Source: Skermanella aerolata KACC 11604
GTDB taxonomy: Bacteria > Pseudomonadota > Alphaproteobacteria > Azospirillales > Azospirillaceae
Assembly (NCBI RefSeq): GCF_000936425.1
Contig: NZ_AVFK01000028.1
Location: 47,952-111,951, forward strand
DNA length: 64,000 nucleotides
Direction: 5' to 3'
Shown here: positions 36,538-44,001 of the stretch, in pieces
Layout: each line of letters starts with the position of its first letter
Numbering within the stretch: position 1 is the first letter of the stretch
Program-made: the position numbers and the translations under genes
Notes under the pieces: generated by a model
What the model saw: only the letters and a program-made list of their open reading frames with translations
Database searches by the model: none
Told to the model about the DNA's origin: nothing

Positions 36538-37638
36538 ATGATGAAACGCCGTGATATGATGACAGGCGGCTTGGCCGCCGTGATGGCCGGTAGTCCCGTG
36601 CTGGCGCAGAGTCAGATAGCGCAGTCCCCAGGCGCGGAGCATCGCTGGCGCATGACGTCCAGCTATCCCGCGTCCCTGGATGCAGTTTATGGCGCAGGCA
36701 ACACCTTCATCAAGGTCCTGGGCGAAATCTCGCAGGGGCGCATCCAGATCCAGCACTTCGCCGCCGGAGAGATCGTCGGCGGTTTCCAGGCGCTCGACGC
36801 GGTTCAGAACGGGACGGTGGAGTGCTGCGACACGGCGCCCTTCTACTATATCGGCAAGGACCCTTCTTTCGCCTTCGGCGCCTCCGTGCCGTTCGGCCTT
36901 TCCACGCGCCAGCAGAACTCCTGGTTCTTCCAGGCCGGCGGCTTGGAACTCCTCAACGAGCTGTTCAGCCAGTACAATGTGGTCGGGATTCCGATCGGCA
37001 ACACGAATGCGCAGATGGCGGGCTGGTTCCGCAAGGAAATCAAATCCGTCGCAGACCTGCAAGGTCTGAAAATGCGGATCGGAGGGCTCGCCGGTCAGGT
37101 CATCGCCAAGCTCGGTGCCGTGCCGCAGCAAATTCCGGCCGGCGACATCTACCCGGCGCTGGAGCGCGGCACGATCGATGCAGCCGAGTGGGTTGGGCCG
37201 TATGACGACGAACGCCTCGGGTTCAGCAAGGTAGCACCGTACTATTATTATCCGGGGTGGTGGGAAGGAGCATCGGCTATCTTCCTGTTCATCAACAAGC
37301 AGAAATGGGATGAACTCACCCCTCTCGACCACGCCCTGATAACCGCAGCGGCGCATCAGGCGAACACCATGACGATCGCCAAGTACGATCAGGTCAACCC
37401 GGCCGCCATTCGCCGCCTCGTCGCTGCCGGCACGCAACTGCGTGCCTTTCCTCCCGACGTAATGGAAGCCTGCTACAAGGCCGCGAACGAGATGTACGCG
37501 GAGATCAGCTCCCAAAATCCGCTGTTTAAACGCCTTCATGAACACATGTCGGCTTTCCGCAACGATCAGTATCTGTGGCAGCAGATAGCAGAATACAGCT
37601 ACGAGACCTTCATGATCCGGGCACGCGGGCGCAGCTGA
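36538..37638 (+). CDS. TRAP transporter solute-binding protein, TakP-like (orphan)
   Basis: This is a periplasmic binding protein of 366 residues, with a signal peptide that may use the twin-arginine route (MMKRRDMMTGGLAAVMAGSP). The pattern WRMTSSYPASLDAVYGAGN, LQGLKMRIGGLAGQVIAKLG and IDAAEWVGPYDDERLGF is typical of the TakP branch that binds 2-oxo acids and lactate with a metal ion. AAGGGGAG lies 7 nt before the start. No DctQ or DctM genes are adjacent. It follows directly after the mobile islet, but its codon use is host-like. Confidence 0.92.
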   Translation: MMKRRDMMTGGLAAVMAGSPVLAQSQIAQSPGAEHRWRMTSSYPASLDAVYGAGNTFIKVLGEISQGRIQIQHFAAGEIVGGFQALDAVQNGTVECCDTAPFYYIGKDPSFAFGASVPFGLSTRQQNSWFFQAGGLELLNELFSQYNVVGIPIGNTNAQMAGWFRKEIKSVADLQGLKMRIGGLAGQVIAKLGAVPQQIPAGDIYPALERGTIDAAEWVGPYDDERLGFSKVAPYYYYPGWWEGASAIFLFINKQKWDELTPLDHALITAAAHQANTMTIAKYDQVNPAAIRRLVAAGTQLRAFPPDVMEACYKAANEMYAEISSQNPLFKRLHEHMSAFRNDQYLWQQIAEYSYETFMIRARGRS

Positions 37639-37650
37639 TTATGCTTCGTG

Positions 37651-37674
37651 GGTGCGCTTGACATCAAGCGCACC
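37651..37674 (+). terminator. Stem-loop after the TakP-like gene
   Basis: GGTGCGCTTGA pairs perfectly with TCAAGCGCACC (11 bp) 13 nt after the stop, with only a 2-nt centre. No run of T follows. It may terminate transcription or protect the mRNA; as a palindrome it could also bind protein. Confidence 0.45.
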
Positions 37675-37923
37675 TGCTGTTGCCATCAGAAGCATCTCAG
37701 GATTCAAACCCTTGCAAGCATTGCTAGGCGTCAGCCGCGCCGGAGGGCGGCAGGGTATGCCTGCGGTTATCGTAGATAGCCAACAGATCCGCAGCCCAGC
37801 AGTTCCTGTCCGCTCATGGCCCCATTCACCAGCGTCGTCGCACGTCCGATCCAAGTTACCGTGACGATGCCTCGATGCCCATATGGACGCCGCCCGGCAA
37901 TCGGTGAGAGCGGGGCCGGACGC

Positions 37924-38232
37924 CTACGAACAGCCTGCCGAGCGGTGGAACTCCACGCGCTGAAACAGGGCGGCATCGGCCTCTATCGTGACGTTCCCGT
38001 ATGACCGGCGGGCCCCGGTGGCGGGATTGTCCATGGCGACCGCCACGTAGGGATCGATCCTCACCTTCGCCAGCGCGATGTCCGCATCGCCGCACTCCTC
38101 GATCACCGCGGCTATCAGGTAAGCCGCGGTTGCCGGCGTGTGGTTCCAAAGCTCCAGGCGCAAGGGATCGGGCTCTTTCACGGCCTGAAGCGTGGCCGCG
38201 ATCTTCAGGGCAAAATCCCTCAGCTCAAGCAT
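37924..38232 (-). CDS. Small protein of unknown function
   Basis: This 102-residue protein starts MLELRDFALKIAATLQAVKE and ends AALFQRVEFHRSAGCS. The centre LELWNHTPATAAYLIAAVIEECG suggests a compact alpha/beta protein. It has no signal peptide or long hydrophobic helix. It lies 92 nt downstream of the Gfo/Idh/MocA oxidoreductase on the same strand and could belong to its transcript. The 37675-37923 gap shows no gene. I do not recognise a family. Confidence 0.45.
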   Translation of the reverse strand: MLELRDFALKIAATLQAVKEPDPLRLELWNHTPATAAYLIAAVIEECGDADIALAKVRIDPYVAVAMDNPATGARRSYGNVTIEADAALFQRVEFHRSAGCS

Positions 38233-38323
38233 AGCGCCAGTCCCCGGGCAAGATGCCGCCACACCCTCTATCGTTCCGCATCCGACCGCCGCGAAGCCGC
38301 ACCGGCTTCGCGGCCGAAGGACC

Positions 38324-39349
38324 CTACCGCTGATAAATCCGGTCCAGGACGCAGGCTACATCGACCAGCCGCTCCGCCTCCGGGTCGAAACGTTCCCCCG
38401 CGGCCAGACGCTCCGCCCAGTCCGCCGCAGCACGCCCACCCCAGTCGTCGGGAGGGGTCGCAAGAGTTTCGCGGGCGGTGCTGCGGTACCGTTCCGCGAT
38501 GAAATCGTAGAAGGAGCCGTCGACGTTGCGGAGCGCCACGCCGCCGTCCGTCCCGTAGAACGTGGCGGAGATCATGGCGTCGCAGCCCGCCTGCAGGCGC
38601 CATGAACAGGCGAGCCGCATCGTGGTTCCGGTCGCCAGGTCCGCCGTGGCAACCGCATAATCCTCCACCCGGTCCGCACGCCCACCGAGCGGCTCACCGC
38701 CCGCGAACAGCTTTCCGGAGACATCGGAGACCAGCGGATAATCCAATGTCCACAGGGCAAGGTCCACCAGATGCACCCCCAGGTCCATGACGCACCCGCC
38801 GCCAGAGAGCACCGGATCGTAGAACCAAGGCTTGTCCGGCCCGTAGGCGTTATGGAAGGTAAGATCCACCGCGTAGATATGCCCCAGTTCCCCGGAGCGC
38901 ACCACCTCGCGAATACGGCGCATCCCCTCCGTGAAGCGGTATGAAAGGTCGACACCGAGGAGGCGGTCCGCCCGCCGCGCCGCAGCCACGACGGCTTTCA
39001 CTTCCTCCGCCGTTCGTCCCAACGGCTTCTGGCAGAAGACCGCGGCGCCGCGCTCCAGCGCCCGTATGGACTGCTCCGCGTGCAGTGCGCTGGGCGTCGC
39101 GATCACCACCCCATCCAGTTCCATGTCCAGAAGTTCGTCCAGCGTGGAAACGAGCTTAGCATCCGGCGCCGACCGCCCGGCCTCCGCTGCCGTTTCCAGC
39201 GACGGATCGGCTATCGCGACGATGTCGACCTTGTCCGTCTTCAGGATCGCGTTCATGCGATGACGGCCGATCCACCCCACGCCCAGGAAGCCAAGGCGCG
39301 GGCGGGCCGTGTGACTGACAGGCGGAATTTCAGGCATGATCCGCGTCAT
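38324..39349 (-). CDS. Gfo/Idh/MocA family oxidoreductase
   Basis: This is a cytoplasmic NAD(P)-dependent dehydrogenase of 341 residues. The Rossmann motif reads GFLGVGWIGRHRM, and the CQKPLGRTAEEVKAVV segment carries the catalytic-lysine EKP-type motif. The second domain has VDLTFHNAYGPDKPWFYDP and GGCVMDLGVHLVDLALW, with the expected D..H pair. Members oxidise sugars, inositols and related cyclitols. It overlaps the MDR dehydrogenase by ATGA, so the two probably act on the same substrate. Confidence 0.9.
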   Translation of the reverse strand: MTRIMPEIPPVSHTARPRLGFLGVGWIGRHRMNAILKTDKVDIVAIADPSLETAAEAGRSAPDAKLVSTLDELLDMELDGVVIATPSALHAEQSIRALERGAAVFCQKPLGRTAEEVKAVVAAARRADRLLGVDLSYRFTEGMRRIREVVRSGELGHIYAVDLTFHNAYGPDKPWFYDPVLSGGGCVMDLGVHLVDLALWTLDYPLVSDVSGKLFAGGEPLGGRADRVEDYAVATADLATGTTMRLACSWRLQAGCDAMISATFYGTDGGVALRNVDGSFYDFIAERYRSTARETLATPPDDWGGRAAADWAERLAAGERFDPEAERLVDVACVLDRIYQR

Positions 39350-40332
39350 CGCATGGTAACCAGAGCTTTGAGGAACCCATCCGGCCGGTCGCGGGTCGCA
39401 TCGAGCGCGTCGTCCAGCCGGTCCAGGGGAAAGCTGTGGGTATAAAGGGATCTTGGGTCGAGACGCCCTGATGCCACCGCCGCCACGGCTTCGCGGATAC
39501 CCCGCATGTAGACCTCGCGGTCACGCTCGTGCGCATTGATCACGTCTAGGCCGCGCCAGTTCCAGAGCCACATGTTGACTTGGCGCGGTCCATCCTGGTG
39601 GTACCCGGCGACGATCAGCCGGCCGCGCTCGCGGGTCAGCTCGGCAGCGAGGTCGAGCGGCCACTGCTTGCCCACCGCCTCGATCACGCGGTCGCAGAAG
39701 ACGCCGCCGGTCAACTCCTTCACTCGCTCGATAATCCTGTTATGGTCGTCCATCAGGACGGTCTCGGCGGCCCCCATGGCGCGGGCCACGTCCAGCGAGA
39801 AGGGGCGGCGCGAGATCGCGATGACCCGCGCGCCGGCGTCGGTGGCCAGCCGGGTGAGGATAGCGCCGAGGAAGCCGATGCCGACGATGCCGACCGTCTG
39901 CCCCGGTTCGATTTCGCTTCGGCGGAAGATGTTCATGGCGCAGCCGAGAGGCTCGCCGGGGAATGGCTGCCCCGCGAGGCTGTCCGGCAGGACGACCACT
40001 GCGTCCGCATCGGCCAGATCGTACTCGGCGTAGCTCTTGTACGAGAGAGCCGCAACCCGGTCGCCGACCGATATGCCTTCGACCCCGTCCCCGACCGCGT
40101 CCACCACGCCCCATCCTTCGTGTCCGAGGGCGCCCGGTTCGGTGGGGAACTGCATCCAGTCCGGTCCGGACCACGGCGTCAAGTTGGAAGCGCACACGCC
40201 GCATCCCTCCAGCCGTACGCGCACCTGACCGGTGCCGGGATGGGGAAGCTCTGATTCCTTCACCTGGATTTGTCCGGCGGCGGCCACAACCACCGCACGC
40301 ATCGACCCCGTCGAGGCGACATTCCCGTCCAT
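39346..40332 (-). CDS. Zinc-type alcohol dehydrogenase (MDR family)
   Basis: This is a medium-chain dehydrogenase of about 328 residues. The catalytic zinc ligands fit GCGVCASN and GALGHEGWG; the structural zinc CxxCxxC lobe is absent. The cofactor domain has VGIVGIGFLGAILTRLATDAG. Several starts are possible (40377 GTG, 40362, 40332 and 40302 ATG), and the protein homology proper begins at MRAVVVAAAGQIQV (40302). It is the first gene of a pair with the Gfo/Idh/MocA oxidoreductase, suggesting successive polyol or sugar oxidations. Confidence 0.88.
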   Translation of the reverse strand: MDGNVASTGSMRAVVVAAAGQIQVKESELPHPGTGQVRVRLEGCGVCASNLTPWSGPDWMQFPTEPGALGHEGWGVVDAVGDGVEGISVGDRVAALSYKSYAEYDLADADAVVVLPDSLAGQPFPGEPLGCAMNIFRRSEIEPGQTVGIVGIGFLGAILTRLATDAGARVIAISRRPFSLDVARAMGAAETVLMDDHNRIIERVKELTGGVFCDRVIEAVGKQWPLDLAAELTRERGRLIVAGYHQDGPRQVNMWLWNWRGLDVINAHERDREVYMRGIREAVAAVASGRLDPRSLYTHSFPLDRLDDALDATRDRPDGFLKALVTMR

Positions 40333-40480
40333 CGTAGCACTACCCGTCAAATCCCTCTCCATCAATGCACACGGCACGGTTAGACAAGGTCTGATGGGCC
40401 TATATGTTCATCATTGTGTCGTCGGCGGCGTCGCCGCAGCCGTCGCGTCGAAGCCGAAGCCGGAGGATCGGCGCCTGTCG

Positions 40481-42505
40481 TCAGATCACATGCCTGGCGA
40501 TATGGCGCCAAGCCCTTGGTCCATCGACCTGCCTCACCATGCCGCCCGGCAAGCGCTCGGCCGGTAGCTTGATGTAGACGATCTTGCCCCGGTCCGGCTT
40601 GCTCTCTACCTGGATGGTCCCGCCATGCCGCTCGACCAGAACTTTCGCGACGAACAATCCGAGGGTAATGTCCTGCCGCCTCCGGGCCATGATGTCTTCG
40701 ATACGATAGAGCGGGTGCAGGACACTGGGGGCGACGTCATGGATACGTCCGGTGCCATCATCCTCAACCACGATTTCAAGGTCCTCGCCGATCCTGCCGA
40801 CCCTTACGGCGACGCGGCCATTGTTCGACGTGGATTTGACGGCGTCACTCAGAACGTTGATCAGCACCTGCTTCAAGCTTCGCCGATCGGCTGACAGGAC
40901 AGGCAGCGGGCTTGGAAGGTCAAGCGTCAACCGGTGCCGTGGCTCCCGCTGCGATAAGCGGACGGACTGGATGGCTTCATCGAGAACCGCGGCCAAGGCG
41001 ACCGTTTCCTCGTGAAACTCCACCTGCTCGGCTTCAAGTCTGGCCATATCGAGGATGCTGTCGATCAGTCCGAGAAGCTGCTGGCCGCTGCGGAACACGG
41101 TGGCGCTACTCTCCTGCCTGCGTGTACCCGGTAGATTGGGAACGGCATCCTTTAAGATCTCCTCCATGCCGAGGATCGTGTCGAGGGGGGTTTGCAGTTC
41201 CTGGCAAACGGCGGCGAGGAACAGCGACTTCGCCCGGCTCGCCGTTTCCGCTGCATCCCATGCGGCTCGCAGCTTGTCCTCGGCCCGTCTCTGGTCGGTG
41301 ATGTCGTAGAGGCATCCCGCAAGGCGGACCGGCTGCCCATCCGCGTTCCACGTCGCCTGGGCCTTGATCCGGACCCAGCGGTGGCCGCCGTCCGGCAGCC
41401 GGAGACGACAGTCGGTATCGAACGGTTGACGCTCGGCCAGATGTCGCTCGAGCACTTCCTCGACCCGCTCCCGGTCTTCGGAATGCAGGAGGTCGTTGAA
41501 CGTCGTGCCTGGAACCGGCTCGTCTTCCGGGCTCAATCCGGCCATGGTTTTCAGAAGCGGCGACCAGTACAGCGTGTCTCGTTCGATGTCCCAGTCCCAG
41601 ATGCCGATATCGGCCCCCTGCGCCGCCAGGGCATGCCGCTCCGCATTCCGTCGGAGAGGCTCATCAGCCGGCCGCCGCAAGACGGCAACGGCCGCCAGTC
41701 TCGCCAGCCGCCGGGCGACGGCGATTTCCCTCTCATCCGGACGCCGCTTCTCTTCATGGTGGATGGCGAGGATGCCATGGACAACGTCATCGGCCAGCAG
41801 GGGAAACGACCAGCATGTCCTGATGCCTTGGGAAAGCGCAAACTCGCGGAACGCACCCCATGCAGGATCGGAGAAGATGTCGGCAACGGTCGGTGCTTCT
41901 TTCCCGACGGCGTCGGAGCGCCAAGCTTCGGCCGATGGGTCGAAAGGGATCTCACCGGTTGCCATCCCGTACCCGGCAGGCAGACCAGGGCGGGCCGCAC
42001 ACCGCAGAGGACCGCTGTCATGGCCGACAAGCAGAACCGAACAGCGGCCCCTCACGATCGAGACATCGACCAGACGGCAAATGTCTTCGAGGACACTTTC
42101 CAGAGGATTCCCGCGCACCAGCGCGTCGAGGATCGATTCTTCGCCTTGTCCCAGGGGATCGCACCGTTTCGCACCGGCATCTACCTGAATCCAGTGACAG
42201 CTGGCATGATAGGAATGACGGCGGTAGTCCTGGGCGGCAGGCGGCGTGGCATCCGCTTTTTGTCGAGCCCCGACGTCGCTCGCCCAGATGAACTCGACGC
42301 GATCATTGCCGACATCGAGCCCCATGATGGAGCCTGTCAAAGTGGCCCAAGCCGAAATGTCCCGGTATGGGGATGGTCTGTCCATGGCTCCCCGGACAGG
42401 CGCTGGCGGTCCTTCGGGGATTGCTCCGCATCGCATCGAAGGGGAGGTATCCTCGGCATCATCGAACAAGGACGGGGATTGTTCACGGACATCTGCAACG
42501 AACAT
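40481..42505 (-). CDS. GAF-PAS sensor protein with degenerate histidine kinase core
   Basis: This is a 674-residue soluble sensor protein. A GAF domain lies at about residues 125-285, a PAS/PAC domain at about 290-410 (IGIWDWDIERDTLYWSPLLK, then CLYDITDQRRAEDKL), and a kinase-like region from 420 to the end. The H-box reads FLAAVCQELQTPLDTILG, so Gln435 replaces the phosphorylated histidine; CAG for CAC is one base. The N-box is VLINVLSDAVKST (second Asn changed to Asp) and the G1 box is DDGTGR. It should not autophosphorylate at the usual site. A regulatory role by dimerisation remains possible. Confidence 0.88.
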   Translation of the reverse strand: MFVADVREQSPSLFDDAEDTSPSMRCGAIPEGPPAPVRGAMDRPSPYRDISAWATLTGSIMGLDVGNDRVEFIWASDVGARQKADATPPAAQDYRRHSYHASCHWIQVDAGAKRCDPLGQGEESILDALVRGNPLESVLEDICRLVDVSIVRGRCSVLLVGHDSGPLRCAARPGLPAGYGMATGEIPFDPSAEAWRSDAVGKEAPTVADIFSDPAWGAFREFALSQGIRTCWSFPLLADDVVHGILAIHHEEKRRPDEREIAVARRLARLAAVAVLRRPADEPLRRNAERHALAAQGADIGIWDWDIERDTLYWSPLLKTMAGLSPEDEPVPGTTFNDLLHSEDRERVEEVLERHLAERQPFDTDCRLRLPDGGHRWVRIKAQATWNADGQPVRLAGCLYDITDQRRAEDKLRAAWDAAETASRAKSLFLAAVCQELQTPLDTILGMEEILKDAVPNLPGTRRQESSATVFRSGQQLLGLIDSILDMARLEAEQVEFHEETVALAAVLDEAIQSVRLSQREPRHRLTLDLPSPLPVLSADRRSLKQVLINVLSDAVKSTSNNGRVAVRVGRIGEDLEIVVEDDGTGRIHDVAPSVLHPLYRIEDIMARRRQDITLGLFVAKVLVERHGGTIQVESKPDRGKIVYIKLPAERLPGGMVRQVDGPRAWRHIARHVI

Positions 42506-42614
42506 GATGCTACCTAAAAACCAAATACACCTGAGACCTAAGATGTTTTGTCTTCAATAAATTAATAACTCTTTACTTGGAATGACAGCTAGAAAATAGA
42601 TATATGTTTTGAAA

Positions 42615-42656
42615 AGCCCTGGGAGAAGATTTCATGGCATCTTCCAGCCGCAGGGC
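42615..42656. promoter_or_regulatory. Interrupted hairpin upstream of the degenerate kinase gene
   Basis: GCCCTG (42615-42620) pairs with CAGGGC (42651-42656), and GAAGAT (42625-42630) with ATCTTC (42639-42644), giving a stem with an internal loop in the likely 5' leader of the gene at 40481-42505. It may be a leader structure or operator. The surrounding 42506-43019 is AT-rich and has no gene. Confidence 0.3.
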
Positions 42657-42815
42657 CGATCAAACAGATGGCTGAAAATGTTATATAAATCAACAACTTA
42701 GATTATGGAGCTAAAATCTTCCTTTAAGGCGAGAACATTCCTAGCTTCGTCACGTATTCATCTGAAAGTCATACAATAACCATGAGGGTTTCCTTTGCGC
42801 CAATTTGATGGGCAT

Positions 42816-42845
42816 CAGTGCCAGGAAGTATTCTTCCTGACACTG
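42816..42845. terminator. Strong stem-loop downstream of TctC gene
   Basis: CAGTGCCAGGAAG pairs with CTTCCTGACACTG around a TATT loop, 13 bp with one mismatch. It lies about 175 nt after the minus-strand TctC gene and could end the long operon that starts at 54149. No clear T-tract follows on the minus strand. Confidence 0.4.
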
Positions 42846-43019
42846 CGGGGGATTTTAGTCTTAGGCCGCATATGACTTATCGAGCAACGGGTCCCTCGTT
42901 TCGCCGGGAAGGATCGAACTCGTTTTTCACCATGTCAGCTGTCGGTTCGCGCAAGACTTCATCCCCGCGCCGGTGCCGCCGTTGCGAAGCGGCCCGTCTG
43001 CAAACAGCTTCCGGAACGA

Positions 43020-44000
43020 TCACTCGATCCTGGCACCGGATTCGTTCACGACCTTCGCCCACTTGGTAACCTCGTTCCGGACATAGCTTCCGAACTCGTC
43101 GGGCGTGGTCGGTCGCGCCGTAGCGCCCATGCTGGCGAATTGCTCCTTCACCTTGTCCGACTGGACGGCCTTGACGGTCTCGGCATTGAGTTGATCGACG
43201 ATGGCGCGCGGCGTGCCCTTGGGGGCGAACAGGCCGTTCCAGGCTATCGCCTCGTAACCGGGCAGGGCCGCTTCGGCGATGGTCGGGACGTCCGGGACGA
43301 CCGGAGCCCGCTTGGCGCTGGTGACGGCGAGCGCACGCAGCTTACCCGCCTGAACATGGGGCAGTGCCGACATGACGGTGTCGAACATCAGCTGTACATG
43401 TCCAGCCACGACATCGGTGATGGCGGGGGCGCTGCCCTTATAAGGAACATGGGTCATCTTGACGCCGGCCATGGCGTTGAACAGTTCGGCGGCAAGATGG
43501 GTCGACTGGCCGTTGCCGGAACTGGCGACATCCAGGCTCCCCGGTTCCTGCTTGGCCAGCGCTATCAGTTCCTCGACCGTCTGCGCCTTGACGGACGGGT
43601 TTACGACCAGCATCAGGGGGACTTCGGTCAGCAGGGCGATCGGCTCGAAGTCCTTCACCGTGTCGTAGGACAGGTCCTTGAACAGCGTCATGTTGATCGC
43701 GTGGGCGGTGGTGCCGACGACGACGGTGTAGCCGTCCGGGTCGGAGGTGGCCGCAAGCTGCATGCCGATGTTCCCGCCGGCACCCGGCCGGTTATCGACG
43801 ACGAACCGCTGGCCGAGCGATTGGGAAATCTGCTCTCCCACGACCCTGGCGGCGATATCGGTCGAACCGCCCGGCGGATAGGGCACGATGAGGCGGATCG
43901 GCTTGGCCGGATATGCGGACTGCGCCGACGCTACGCCGCCTGTGCCCGCGACGACCAGCCCGGCGGCGGCGGCGGCAAGAAAATCCCTGCGTGTCAGCAT
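43020..44000 (-). CDS. Tripartite tricarboxylate transporter binding protein, TctC/Bug-like (orphan)
   Basis: This is a periplasmic binding protein of 326 residues with a twin-arginine-like signal (MLTRRDFLAAAAAGLVVAGT). The mature N terminus YPAKPIRLIVPYPPGGSTD and the FVVDNRPGAGGNIGM and DGYTVVVG segments are hallmarks of the family. It starts 1 nt after the acyl-CoA synthetase stop, so it belongs to the large minus-strand catabolic operon. No TctA or TctB is present. A similar orphan at 58339 ends the opposite arm of the locus. Confidence 0.92.
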   Translation of the reverse strand: MLTRRDFLAAAAAGLVVAGTGGVASAQSAYPAKPIRLIVPYPPGGSTDIAARVVGEQISQSLGQRFVVDNRPGAGGNIGMQLAATSDPDGYTVVVGTTAHAINMTLFKDLSYDTVKDFEPIALLTEVPLMLVVNPSVKAQTVEELIALAKQEPGSLDVASSGNGQSTHLAAELFNAMAGVKMTHVPYKGSAPAITDVVAGHVQLMFDTVMSALPHVQAGKLRALAVTSAKRAPVVPDVPTIAEAALPGYEAIAWNGLFAPKGTPRAIVDQLNAETVKAVQSDKVKEQFASMGATARPTTPDEFGSYVRNEVTKWAKVVNESGARIE

Positions 44001-44001
44001 G

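Noticed and set aside
41192..42517. 441-codon plus-strand frame opposite the GAF-PAS protein
   Set aside because: Antisense to well-defined GAF and PAS domains and without recognisable features.
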